Below, one piece after another: positions 1 to 8,000 of a stretch of DNA of 64,000 nucleotides. The DNA is from CALDTK01 sp965213735. GTDB taxonomy: Bacteria > Bacteroidota > Bacteroidia > Chitinophagales > Saprospiraceae. The notes under the pieces were generated by a model, which did no database searches, was not told the DNA's origin, and was given only the letters and a program-made list of their open reading frames with translations. The stretch's first letter is position 1. Each line of letters opens with the position of its first letter. The translations under genes and the position numbers were made by a program. Location: assembly GCA_965213735.1 (NCBI GenBank), contig CBDCAB010000006.1, positions 558,001-622,000 on the forward strand, written 5' to 3'.

Positions 1-21
1 GAGTGATATCCTATTTCAAGT

Positions 22-298
22 TCCTACACTCCTACACACAATACATTTACGTGATTTTTAACTGATTATCAATGCGTTAGGTGTAGGAAGCTGTAGGAAA
101 ACGTCTCCTACAGTCCCATTTAGGTGTAGGAAAAACATATTCAATCTCCTACACATGTGTTGGCACTTTCCTACACCGTTCCTACAGCTTTCCTACAAAA
201 TAGCTTGTTGGAATTGTCATAGAAATATTTAACTACTTGAACAATAGAGAGCATAGGTATTAGAAAAACAGCCGGTGTAGGAAAGTGGACGTGTAGGA
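22..298. repeat. Cluster of 12 TGTAGGA iteron-like repeats
   Basis: Twelve copies of the 7-mer TCCTACA/TGTAGGA, usually followed by C or G, occur in under 280 bases. They start near 22, 30, 81, 91, 106, 124, 147, 169, 180, 191, 275 and 291. Both orientations are present, the first two copies abut directly, and others are 2-3 bases apart or spaced irregularly. The DNA between them is AT-rich. The region lies just beyond the terminator that ends the leftward phage-like operon and holds no convincing ORF. Such clusters are typical of initiator (iteron) or regulator binding sites; which applies here is inference. Confidence 0.6.
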
Positions 299-401
299 GC
301 AAATAGGGTATAGCTTTGAATTGCCAGAGATTTTCCAGATTTGGACATCAAACATTTGTTTGAACTGCAACACGGCATTTGCTGGGAGTTGATACAGAAA
401 A

Positions 402-428
402 CCCCAACCTGCGCAGGGCAGATTGGGG
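402..428 (-). terminator. Intrinsic terminator of leftward phage operon
   Basis: The arms at 402-412 and 418-428 form an 11-bp stem with one mismatch around a 5-base loop. On the minus strand the hairpin is followed by TTTTCT. It sits 25 bases past the stop of the last minus-strand gene (454), which is where an operon terminator is expected. Confidence 0.7.
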
Positions 429-453
429 CTCGATGTGGCGGCCGTGAGCCTGG

Positions 454-837
454 CTATGCTGGCATGTGATCTTGTATAAGTGCGAGCTGGCCACCAAACT
501 CCTGCAGCACTGCGCGGCTGAGCTGATAGTCGTAGAGCTGGAAGGCCCGATCGGCAGGTAGGCTATCGTCGTAGCTGAGGTGTGAGGCCCAGGTAGCCTC
601 GAGTAGATCGGCTATTGTCTCAGGGCCACCCCAGTCGAGTAACCAGGCTACGAGTAGGTGCATGCCTGGCCGGCGGCACACGGCCCGGGCTAGCTTGAGG
701 TGGTAGTCGCTCACTTGCTTGGCAGAGCGAGGAGGCTGCGGGCCCACATGGCCGCGCTGTCTTGGGGAAATGGGTGCGTTCAACATTGCACTGGATTTCG
801 AGCGGCCCCGGCACATGTGTTGAACGCTAACCGGCAA
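454..837 (-). CDS. Hypothetical protein, last gene of the leftward phage operon
   Basis: The open frame gives 127 aa. A later ATG at 786 (MLNAPISP...) would give 110 aa and is at least as plausible, because the first 17 residues are basic and low in character. The C-terminal two thirds look helical with several Trp and Tyr residues. I do not recognise a family. The supports for reality are its position between the antirepressor-like gene and a strong terminator and its orientation, shared with every other gene of the block. The 838-1071 gap upstream shows no convincing gene. Confidence 0.45.
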   Translation of the reverse strand: MPVSVQHMCRGRSKSSAMLNAPISPRQRGHVGPQPPRSAKQVSDYHLKLARAVCRRPGMHLLVAWLLDWGGPETIADLLEATWASHLSYDDSLPADRAFQLYDYQLSRAVLQEFGGQLALIQDHMPA

Positions 838-1071
838 CGCCGACAGTGCTTGCCCATCCTCACGGAGAGGGCCATGATACCAGAGCCTTGTTGTTATCGA
901 AATGCTGTAGCGAAGATTTACGGGTTAACGTTCAACGCTGCAAACGTACGTCTTTCGCCAAAACTCGCTGGCTACAGCTTGCTTTTTAGATCTTGGTAGA
1001 AGCTAATCGCGCCGTAGCACATCAGGTATGCCTGTAGTACCCAGAGTGCGGATTCTGAAATGGACATAGGG

Positions 1072-1587
1072 TTAGTTGAAGAGTGTGGCTTGCGTTGTTG
1101 CCTCAGCTTTGAGGCTAGCGGTAATACGTGTTTTTACAGAGCGCTTTGCTGTGTTGAGCTCTTCGAGACGCAGGTAGTCGATGTTGTCGCTGAGCCGCGC
1201 GAGTACTTCTTTTCGCTCCACCTCGATGCGAATGTCTTCACGTAGCAGCTCAGCCCGAGCGGCGAGCTGCGGGTAGAAGTGGTCGTGCAGCACGTCGGCA
1301 CACTCGATTTGGTATTGGCGTAGGGCTTGGCTTTTGCCGTTGAGTTGGCCGATCCACAGGAATACGTAGCGGAGGGGCAGGGCAACCATTGAGTAGCACT
1401 TACCATCGGCTCCAGTCATATCGGGTTTCCGATATAACTGACTGTAAAAATGGTGCTTTTGAAGGCGCTGGTACTGCCAATTCCATTGTACCTGCAATGC
1501 TTCGCAGATCGGTTTGAGAGCGATCCACCACTGGCCATCTTGGTAGCTGGTATGGATGTGGTGGTCGAGGAATTTGAGGGTGGACAT
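1072..1587 (-). CDS. Phage antirepressor N-terminal domain protein (P22_AR_N-like)
   Basis: This 171-aa protein begins with a Trp-rich segment (residues 15-45) reading DGQWWIALKPICEALQVQW followed by a QYQRL/KHHFY region and 'MVALPLRYVFLWIGQL'. That matches the N-terminal domain of phage antirepressors of the P22 Ant type, a family that frees lytic promoters by binding the phage repressor. The C-terminal 60 residues are charged and helical and could be a coiled coil. It lies in the same leftward block as the Cro-like gene, and its likely partner is the S24 repressor at 11.1 kb; that link is inference. Confidence 0.75.
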   Translation of the reverse strand: MSTLKFLDHHIHTSYQDGQWWIALKPICEALQVQWNWQYQRLQKHHFYSQLYRKPDMTGADGKCYSMVALPLRYVFLWIGQLNGKSQALRQYQIECADVLHDHFYPQLAARAELLREDIRIEVERKEVLARLSDNIDYLRLEELNTAKRSVKTRITASLKAEATTQATLFN

Positions 1588-1596
1588 GATACTGAT

Positions 1597-2049
1597 TTAT
1601 GCGGTGAGTGATTCGCCATAGTGGTACCTATAGCTATTCAGATGAATGAGAGCGCACTCATGGCCTATTGGAGTCGATTCAAACCAATAAGCGAACGCAG
1701 AGGGATCTAGGCCATCATTGATAGCAAGGTGATTTCCTAGGCTTGAGTCTCTTTCCATCAGCACGTCGCCGACCATGAACCCCTTGGATGTTTTGATGAT
1801 CTTGGATATTCCAACACCGTCGGAAGATGTTAGCGACAAGAACTCGCGCTGTTTGCTACGACGCGGGGCACCTGTCCATACACGTAGAGAGAGTCGAGCC
1901 TTAGCATCAACGACTTGCTGAATTTGCTTCGACCAATAGTCGAAGTTGTCTCTGATGGTATGGATCTTATTTTGATCCAAAATGAGCCGTTCGAAATTAG
2001 TTGGCTCGCCTTCGAATTGGGTTGAGAAAGTGATTACGATCGTCTTCAT
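1597..2049 (-). CDS. Phage-associated protein with HTIR motif (possibly ASCH/PUA-like)
   Basis: This 150-aa protein has the order FSTQFEGEPTNF, then KIHTIRDNFDYW near residues 28-39, then LSLRVWTGAPRRSKQ. That pattern is familiar from small proteins in Bacteroidota phages and mobile elements that resemble ASCH/PUA folds, which bind RNA or modified nucleobases. The fold assignment is from memory of the motif and is uncertain. It follows the antirepressor-like gene by 9 bases and precedes HNH by 9 bases, so it is co-transcribed. Confidence 0.5.
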   Translation of the reverse strand: MKTIVITFSTQFEGEPTNFERLILDQNKIHTIRDNFDYWSKQIQQVVDAKARLSLRVWTGAPRRSKQREFLSLTSSDGVGISKIIKTSKGFMVGDVLMERDSSLGNHLAINDGLDPSAFAYWFESTPIGHECALIHLNSYRYHYGESLTA

Positions 2050-2058
2050 GTCTTTGAG

Positions 2059-2403
2059 TTAAAACAGCCGCCCTGTCACAGCACAGGTAGTGCGCGCGTA
2101 GACTCGGTTGTCGTGGATGCGTTGGTGGTTATCTGCTGCGTCGTGACGGAGGTGGCAGCCTCGACAGAGTGCAGCTAGGTTGGATGGGGCTTGGTTTGTT
2201 TCGTCGTGATCGAGATGAGCAGTGCCGAGCTGCACGAGCTCGTTTGGTGATGGCTCGACTTCGAAGAGTGGCGGTGGAAGGTTGGGGCGGCGTGCTCCTT
2301 CGAGTTGGCCGCAGTGCTGGCACCTGCCTGACTCGCGCGTGTACTTGACGTAGCGCGTGAGTTGGGGCCAGTAGGAAGGGTAGGCGTGGGCTCGGCGGGG
2401 CAT
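2059..2403 (-). CDS. HNH endonuclease
   Basis: The 114-aa protein has the full HNH arrangement: a CxxC zinc knuckle (CQHCG, residues 28-32), the catalytic segment AHLDHDETN, an Asn in SNLAAL, and a second knuckle CRGCHLRHD. HNH enzymes nick or cut DNA and in phages often serve packaging or homing. No DNA-binding domain is attached, so it is a stand-alone small HNH protein. Its start overlaps the stop of the upstream DUF3310 gene as TAATG, indicating translational coupling. Confidence 0.9.
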   Translation of the reverse strand: MPRRAHAYPSYWPQLTRYVKYTRESGRCQHCGQLEGARRPNLPPPLFEVEPSPNELVQLGTAHLDHDETNQAPSNLAALCRGCHLRHDAADNHQRIHDNRVYARTTCAVTGRLF

Positions 2404-2726
2404 TATAGTAGTGTTTCGATCCTCTGATTTTCCTTCTCATCAACCACACATACATCATAAACCCCATCACAGCGACCGCAGCAACCTGTCTCGGCTGTCC
2501 GCTTTGCGATGTCGGCTGCCTTTTGAGTAGCAATCTCGCGTTTCAAATACCACTCTGCTTTCTGTAGATCCTCTGCGCGCCTGTTCGGGTCTTTGATACC
2601 AGCTCGCAGGATGTATTTAATAGCATTGCCCAAATTAAAATTCAGGTTGTGGGCCTCGATGATCTTAATGGCTTCGTAGATATTGTCTGCACCACCATAA
2701 TGGGAAGGATGGTTTACTTTGCTCAT
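2403..2726 (-). CDS. DUF3310 family phage protein
   Basis: This 107-aa protein opens with MSKVNHPSHYGG and then has the region IEAHNLNFNLGNAIKYILRAG and KAEWYLKREI. This is the signature of the DUF3310 family, common near phage replication genes and of unsettled biochemical role (some members are called nucleotide kinases by annotation only). The C-terminus adds a Cys pair (CCGRC), unusual for the core domain. It is preceded by the first copy of the repeated hairpin leader. Confidence 0.85.
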   Translation of the reverse strand: MSKVNHPSHYGGADNIYEAIKIIEAHNLNFNLGNAIKYILRAGIKDPNRRAEDLQKAEWYLKREIATQKAADIAKRTAETGCCGRCDGVYDVCVVDEKENQRIETLL

Positions 2727-2737
2727 GTCATTTGAAA

Positions 2738-2787
2738 TTTGAAGTTTTAGCGCCTCTCCACTGCAATGGAGAGGCGTTGTTGGTTTA
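2738..2787 (-). promoter_or_regulatory. Stop-hairpin leader, copy 1
   Basis: On the minus strand it starts with the TAA stop of the upstream gene, continues ACCAACAA, then a perfect 10-bp stem CGCCTCTCCA/TGGAGAGGCG with a 6-base loop, then an A-rich tail AAAACTTCAAA ahead of the DUF3310 start. Near-identical copies occur at 3050-3098 and 3769-3818. Confidence 0.75.
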
Positions 2788-3039
2788 GGAAGGGATGTGC
2801 CAGGGCTGGGAGAAGGCTTCAGTTGCTTGCGCTAAAGCTTCACGCGAATGGCACAGGAGTCGCTTGTCGTAGCAGATGACTTCGACCCAGCGTTTCTGGG
2901 CTCCTGTGATATCTACCAGGTGTGCTTCAGCTCGTGTCTGACAGACCGTGATAGCCTGGAATGTTGGCCAGTAGATGCCCGCACTTTTCTGCTTGACGTA
3001 GAGCAGGTAGGAGATGTAGGGTTGATTAGTTTTGCTCAT
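2785..3039 (-). CDS. Small phage hypothetical protein
   Basis: The ATG at 3039 is preferred over the one at 3072, because the latter would run through the repeated hairpin leader upstream, and because the peptide MSKTNQPY... starts like its neighbours. This gives 84 aa with mixed aromatic content (YISYLLYVKQ, CQTRAEAHLVDI, KRWVEVICYDKRLL). I recognise no family. Its stop codon TAA is the first base triplet of leader copy 1, and leader copy 2 sits just upstream of its own start. Confidence 0.6.
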   Translation of the reverse strand: MSKTNQPYISYLLYVKQKSAGIYWPTFQAITVCQTRAEAHLVDITGAQKRWVEVICYDKRLLCHSREALAQATEAFSQPWHIPS

Positions 3040-3049
3040 GTTATTGAGT

Positions 3050-3098
3050 TTTGAAGTTTGGCGCCTCTCCACTGCAATGGAGAGGCGTTGTTGGTTTA
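3050..3098 (-). promoter_or_regulatory. Stop-hairpin leader, copy 2
   Basis: It has the same arrangement as copy 1: the TAA stop of the upstream gene (3096-3098), ACCAACAA, the 10-bp stem CGCCTCTCCA/TGGAGAGGCG, then an A-rich tail and the next ATG at 3039. Its stem and loop are identical to copy 1. Confidence 0.75.
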
Positions 3099-3521
3099 GG
3101 GGATCGATACTCGCTGATCGACGCGAGTCTCTTCGTACTTAGAAGCCTGAATCAGCTTGTCGAAAGGCGTGTGCGGATTGAATACCGGGACGTTTGCCAT
3201 TCTGAAGCCTTCCAAAAGCTCATGCCGAACAGCGGTTTCGAATGCCAGCCAGGCAGTCTTGACAATTTCATCGTCTGTCATGTGCTCGCTGAGGTACCAC
3301 TTGCGACCTCTGAACTCTGCCATTTCTCCAGTCTTGGTGCACGGAGCATCATAGCGGATCTGCAGATAGATGCGCGCTGCATGTGGATGGTCTGGGCCTT
3401 CATAGCCCTTCTTATCGCGTCGATAGACTAGCCTTATTTGTTTGCCCATGAGCTCCATGGACATTAAGTCTAATATGCGCTTGACACGCTCGGAGTGAGG
3501 CGTTATACGTGAGTTATTCAT
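3096..3521 (-). CDS. Phage hypothetical protein
   Basis: The start at 3521 (MNNSRITPHSERVK) overlaps the stop of the upstream gene as ATGA, so it is chosen over the upstream in-frame ATG at 3566. The product is 141 aa with a charged, partly beta core (KQIRLVYRRDKKGYEG, AARIYLQIRYDAP) and a helical C-terminal half containing HMTDDEIVKTAWLAFETAVRHELLEGF. I do not recognise the family. Its stop lies in hairpin leader copy 2. Confidence 0.6.
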   Translation of the reverse strand: MNNSRITPHSERVKRILDLMSMELMGKQIRLVYRRDKKGYEGPDHPHAARIYLQIRYDAPCTKTGEMAEFRGRKWYLSEHMTDDEIVKTAWLAFETAVRHELLEGFRMANVPVFNPHTPFDKLIQASKYEETRVDQRVSIP

Positions 3522-3766
3522 GCTGCCTCTCCAGTGTTTGAAGTCTTTACGCCACAGTAGGGGCAAAACATGTGTACCAGTTTTATATATTCTACTGTTT
3601 GGGTCCCTTCTAATTCTAGTCGGAGACGTGTAGCCCCTTCCCTTTTAAGTTTAGGCTTTGTTGTTACAGTGTCCGCAATCTCTGCTTTGAGGATCTTACG
3701 GTCATTGTACTTGTGGTGCTTTTTGAGAACATTTTCGGGTATGACTGTCAGGCAATTGCAGTTCAT
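3518..3766 (-). CDS. Small Cys-containing phage protein
   Basis: The ATG at 3766 directly follows leader copy 3 and gives an 82-aa protein; the longer frame from 3889 would overlap the upstream gene and the leader. It has two Cys clusters, CNC near the N-terminus and CPYCG near residue 70, so a small zinc-binding fold is possible but unproven. The C-terminus overlaps the next start as ATGA. Confidence 0.6.
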   Translation of the reverse strand: MNCNCLTVIPENVLKKHHKYNDRKILKAEIADTVTTKPKLKREGATRLRLELEGTQTVEYIKLVHMFCPYCGVKTSNTGEAA

Positions 3767-3768
3767 GA

Positions 3769-3818
3769 TTTGAAGTTTTGGTGCCTCTGAATGGCAGTGG
3801 AGAGGCGTTGTTGGTTTA
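3769..3818 (-). promoter_or_regulatory. Stop-hairpin leader, copy 3 (diverged)
   Basis: It shares the flanks with copies 1 and 2 (stop TAA, ACCAACAACGCCTCTCCA, and the AAAACTTCAAA tail), but the inner bases differ. The stem is reduced to GCCTCT/AGAGGC around a larger loop. Retention of the outer pairs while the loop has changed suggests the fold matters. Confidence 0.7.
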
Positions 3819-4112
3819 GGTGGTGTGCCGTTCGACCTCGATTTCAAGCTGGTAGTGCAGTTCGACATTGAACACCTCGTAGTTGTCATTCGAGAAGCCC
3901 TCTTGATCAGCAGGTTTTAACGCGACGTAGGCATTGATTGGAGAGTCGATGTGATTGAGTTTAGATATGTCAATCCGTCCCTCTTCAGCCGCACTAGCAG
4001 CAGCATTTTCGGCAGCATTGGCGCTGCTCGATCCATGAATAATATTGGACAGCATAAACTCTGCTGGGTCATCATCGGGATTCTGTAGAACTACATATTC
4101 AAAGGTGTTCAT
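3816..4112 (-). CDS. Phage hypothetical protein with Ala-rich linker
   Basis: This 98-aa protein has an acidic N-terminal part (LQNPDDDPAEFML), an Ala/Glu-rich stretch SSANAAENAAASAAEEG at residues 29-45, and a C-terminal part rich in hydrophobic and acidic alternation (NYEVFNVELHYQLEIEVER) that suggests a beta strand pair. No family is recognised. It overlaps the upstream gene by four bases (ATGA). Confidence 0.6.
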   Translation of the reverse strand: MNTFEYVVLQNPDDDPAEFMLSNIIHGSSSANAAENAAASAAEEGRIDISKLNHIDSPINAYVALKPADQEGFSNDNYEVFNVELHYQLEIEVERHTT

Positions 4113-4414
4113 GCTGCCTCCAATTCAGCATCCACGTAGTCCACCATCATGAGGGCTTTGCCTTGGAGGCGTCGCAGTGGATGGCGACTACTGCGAGAGT
4201 GGATGAGCAGGTGAACTTGTGCGATGAGCGCATCAGTGGGCACCCAATCGCGACGGCCATAGTCTACCTTGTTGTTGTACAGCTCGACAACTGTGCGAGC
4301 TGCACAAATCTGGTCGATGCCTATGTACTCGAGGCTCGGAGGTGTGGGCTCATCTCGATTGTCGAGGAGCTGGCGGAAGTCGCGCATGAGGGCGCGGGCT
4401 TGTTTGGTTTTCAT
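4109..4414 (-). CDS. Phage hypothetical protein, helical
   Basis: This 101-aa protein is basic and mostly helical by residue pattern (KTKQARALMRDFRQLLDN, TVVELYNNKVDYGRRDW, RHPLRRLQGKALMMVDYVDAELEAA). Family unknown. The final residues overlap the start of the next gene as ATGA, so the two are probably translated together. Confidence 0.6.
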   Translation of the reverse strand: MKTKQARALMRDFRQLLDNRDEPTPPSLEYIGIDQICAARTVVELYNNKVDYGRRDWVPTDALIAQVHLLIHSRSSRHPLRRLQGKALMMVDYVDAELEAA

Positions 4415-4458
4415 GAGGTGTGTGGTTCTAATGAAAGAGGAGGTGGAGATGAGGCTGC

Positions 4459-4686
4459 TTACAGGATTAGGTGCAATGGAATTGATTGGACTCTGGACGT
4501 CGGCGACACAGTTTCCTGCAGTGCTTCCCTGAATGCGTTTTGATCTGACTCTTGATCGCTATCAGGAGATATCCTAGTGATAAAAGCAGTGACTGGCACA
4601 TTATCGTTAGTGTGACCTTGCCAGACTCTAGCTGGCACGTCGTTGATCTGTACGATTTTGGCGGTAGGAGAAATAGTGATTGTCAT
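4459..4686 (-). CDS. Small phage hypothetical protein
   Basis: This 75-aa protein starts MTITISPTAKIVQINDVPARVWQG, a short beta-rich sequence, followed by a polar tail with QESDQNAFREALQETVSP. I recognise no family. It lies 12 bases downstream of a short hairpin leader that is repeated at 5066. Confidence 0.5.
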   Translation of the reverse strand: MTITISPTAKIVQINDVPARVWQGHTNDNVPVTAFITRISPDSDQESDQNAFREALQETVSPTSRVQSIPLHLIL

Positions 4687-4695
4687 GTCGGATGT

Positions 4696-4717
4696 TGTGT
4701 TTTGCCGAAAGGCGGGT
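4696..4717 (-). promoter_or_regulatory. Short hairpin leader (GCCTTTCGGC), copy 1
   Basis: A 22-base stretch here is identical to 5066-5087. On the minus strand it reads ACCCGCCTTTCGGCAAAACA, with a GCC/GGC mini-stem and a 4-base loop, and lies 10 bases before an ATG. It contains the dispersed motif GTTTTGCCGAAAG. Confidence 0.55.
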
Positions 4718-4719
4718 TA

Positions 4720-5058
4720 TTACAGGTTGCTTTTTGCCGAGAGTCCCAACTGATATTGTCGACCAGCCTTGAAAGCGGCCGCTTCGCGGAAGCGGACTTT
4801 CCAAGCGAGAGCTATTTGCATTTGTTCTTCTTCGGTCTTGTTGCGCAGCTTGTCCCAGTACCCTTGGTTAAGACCTACAGGGGCTTCGCTGTACTCACAC
4901 ACGAGCGAGTCAGCCCAGTCATCAAGGGGAGTGGCCTCATCGTCATCTAAGCCAGCAGAATCTGCTCCGACCCAATGGCCTTTGTCTATCTGCTCTTGTA
5001 GTGTCTCGTCGGCGATCTTAAAGAGTTCGGTCAGGTTGATTTTCAAAAGGTCTAGCAT
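4720..5058 (-). CDS. Phage hypothetical acidic protein
   Basis: The start at 5058 (MLDLLKINLTELFK) is chosen because it follows the second copy of the short hairpin leader by 8 bases; the much longer open frame running to 5526 overlaps the primase gene and is low-complexity. The 112-aa product is acidic in its centre (GADSAGLDDDEATPLDDW) with a helical C-terminus (EEEQMQIALAWKVRFREAAAF). Family unknown. Confidence 0.65.
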   Translation of the reverse strand: MLDLLKINLTELFKIADETLQEQIDKGHWVGADSAGLDDDEATPLDDWADSLVCEYSEAPVGLNQGYWDKLRNKTEEEQMQIALAWKVRFREAAAFKAGRQYQLGLSAKSNL

Positions 5059-5065
5059 GATTCGA

Positions 5066-5087
5066 TGTGTTTTGCCGAAAGGCGGGT
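5066..5087 (-). promoter_or_regulatory. Short hairpin leader (GCCTTTCGGC), copy 2
   Basis: It is identical over 22 bases to 4696-4717 and sits between the primase stop and the ATG at 5058. The GCC/GGC mini-stem with loop TTTC is followed by AAAACACA on the minus strand. Confidence 0.55.
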
Positions 5088-5090
5088 GAG

Positions 5091-8000
5091 TTAAAATGGC
5101 ATCTCTTTGCCCTCCGGAATGGTGGGGCCAACGATGCCAGGATTGGAGTCTTGAAGTGATGCAGCTTCGAGTAGACCGAGCTGATCGGGAAGTTGATTGA
5201 GATGAAAAAGGTGGCAGCTCACCACGCGTTTGCCTACGCGCAGGCTTTTGGAGTAGCCAGCATAGGCGGGCGTGTGCTTGAGGTAGTGCACGATGGCTTG
5301 CTTGTTGAGGCCGCCAGTTTGATTCTCTTTGCGGAGGCGCTCGCGGTAGATGCGGAAAGCAGGATCGATGCGGATGGCAATGAGACGCTCGCCCATCTTG
5401 GCCTCCACCACAACCTTGGCACCTTCTGCATCGATGACTTGGAGCGAAGTGCCTGGGTCGATGACCTTGAAGTCGTTGTCGACGCGCATGTCGTGGGTGC
5501 CGATGGCGTAGGCGATGAAGTCCCACCAGACGCCAGTATCGTTTTCCTCGCTCATAGTAGTGGCCTGCTCAGCTGCGAGCTTGATGCAGATGGGCAGCAG
5601 CGCCGTGGTGACGTCCATGCTGATGACCTGCTCTCGGCTATAGATGTTGGCCGTGGCCAGCAGCACCGAGTAGTTTTTGATGAGGCGCTCATCGGGCTTC
5701 ACGCCTTCGGGCCAGGCGGCTTTGAGAGCACGATTCCAGTAGTCGAGCTCTTTGTCGATGGCGCGATCAAACGTGTCGCGGTGGCTGAGGCATTCCTGAG
5801 TGATGTGGGTGAGGCGCCCACTCTCCTCGAGGTCTTTGAGCTGCTGAGCATTGGCGAGCTGCTGCTCGGTGTACGTGCGTGGCCGGAAGCTGAGCGATAT
5901 GACCCGACTGAACAGTGCAGGGTCTTGCGTTGGCTGGGTTTGGCCGCTGAGGATGATGGCCGAATTGACAGCTGTGCGCACAGTGCTGTTGTCGGTAGTG
6001 GCCACTCCTTTGACGCGTCCTACGCCATCGTATGCCGACTTCAGTGCTTCCACGCGCTCGTAGGGCACCTGATTGGAGTACTCATCAAACCAAACTATGG
6101 CATCACGTGCCTTGGCCATCTCGCGGTAGAAGGCTACGTTGGTGGAGTGCACCACGTGGAGTGGCTGGCGAGCCTTGCCGAAGGGTGCTTTAAGTGCCCA
6201 GCCGAGATAGCTCTTACCAGTGCCGGGTGCACCAAACAAGTTGAGGTGCGGGAAGAAGCTGAGCCGCTTGTAGATGACGGTGCGGTTGAGCGCGGCGAGG
6301 AAGTAGGCAAGGCCGACGGGGCCATAGTCTTCGAACACCAGGTTGAGGTGTAATTCCCACTCTTTGCAGCTCACAGGCAGGCCTCCACTCTTGAACACGA
6401 AGGCCTCCGCGAAATCATCTTTTTGATCTGCCTCAGCGAGCGGGTCGCCAATCTTGGAGTGGGTGGGCAGGAAGTACTGGCGCTCTTTGTGTTTGACGAT
6501 GCCGTACTCGTTGATCGGGAAAAACTTGCCTTCGATGCTCAGCCCATTGGCCCATGCATAAAAGCCAGCAGGATTCCAGCCCAGGGTGGGAAGTGGATAG
6601 GCCGCTGCGCTTTTGTCGTAGATGAGGCGCTTGACGCGTATCCAATGCTCTGGCCGGGCGTGCTCGTTGAAGACGTAGTTGCCCTGGCTCTCGACTGCTT
6701 TTTTGATAGTGCCGAACTCGGTGAAGTCATGGCTACTGATGGGCCTGATAACTGAGGCGCCAAAAATGTTGCGGATCTCCACGAGGCGGTGGCTATCCTC
6801 ATGGCCGATGACCAGCATCAGGGGCTTGAGCACGAAGTTGCTGATGCGCAGGCCTTCATCGTCGCTATTGGTGGTGGCGTAGTAGCAGTTGCTTTTTTCG
6901 TAGAGCGAGTACTGGGTGATGCTGCTCTCTTGGTCGCCGCTGAGCTTGTTGGCGCTGCCAGCTCGCTTGCTGCGCAGCTTACTAACGAGACTGGAGATAG
7001 TGCTGCGCCCGGTGGCGAGAGGTTTGTCTTTGCCGCAGAGCCTGTCGAGGTACATGCTGCGACGCACCTCATTGTCGATGCTGGCGATGAGCTTGCCGGC
7101 AAGCCGATTGGCAATCTCTGCGCTCTTGACGTCGCGCACGTTGAGGTTGCGCGTCACTACCCATTCGAGGCCATCGTGCAGGGAGTTGTCGAGAAACATC
7201 TCCATCTTTCGCTGACCTTTCCGAGGTGCGATGGGCTTGCGCTGATCGAACTCTTTGGCTGGATCGATATCAGAGTAGCGCACGAAGCTGCAAGGGTCGT
7301 CGCCTTTCGGCAAAAACCCTACTTGCACATGAAAGCCCCTGTCGAGTAAAATCTCTACGTCGCGAGCTGCTGCCTTTTCGCCAGCCTCATCGGCATCGCG
7401 CAGCACCACAGCGGTATCGGTGTGTCGCTTGAGCAGCATGGCTTGCTCAGGTGTGAGAGCTGTGCCACAGGTGGCCACGGCGAGGGGTATGCCGCGATCG
7501 TGGAGACTTATCACGTCCCAGTAGCCTTCGACGATGATGGCCCGATCGGCTTTGCGAATTTCTCGCTTGTTCTCGTAGATGCCGTATAGCTGTTGAGCTT
7601 TCGCAAAAACAGCGCTCTCCTTGCTGTTGAGGTACTTGGCCTTGAGGCCAGCGCCTGGCTTTTCGCGACCTCCAAAACCGCGTACCCAGCCGCGGTCGTC
7701 GCGAATTGGAAACATGAGGCGCTCTTGCCGCCAGAACTCGTAGGGGCGGTCTTCTCCCTCCACCATGAGGTAGAGTTCGCGCAGCTCTGATGGCCTGACT
7801 TCTTTTGTTTTGGCGAAAGCCTCGAGGCCTCTCAGCTGGGGTGCTCGAGCTATGTCGAATGTCCTCAAGGTTTCGGCCGAAACATCGCGGCCATCGAGAT
7901 CGACACGGCCTTTGCGTTCGGTGGTAGTGAGTAGCGACTTGAAGTAGTCGAGCGCTAGATCGTTGATTTTGGTGCCACGCTGCACCATCTCGCGTTCGGT

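Noticed and set aside
1..300. CRISPR array at the left edge
   Set aside because: The repeats are only 7-8 bases, in both orientations and irregularly spaced; there are no uniform spacers or cas genes.
5059..5526. Long N-terminal extension of the gene at 4720-5058
   Set aside because: It overlaps the primase 3' end, is His/Arg-rich, and passes through the hairpin leader; the ATG at 5058 is better.
5193..6353. Plus-strand 386-aa open frame
   Set aside because: It lies fully inside the primase gene on the opposite strand; its composition is that of an antisense shadow and it has no domain.
6789..7349. Plus-strand 186-aa open frame
   Set aside because: Antisense shadow of the primase gene.
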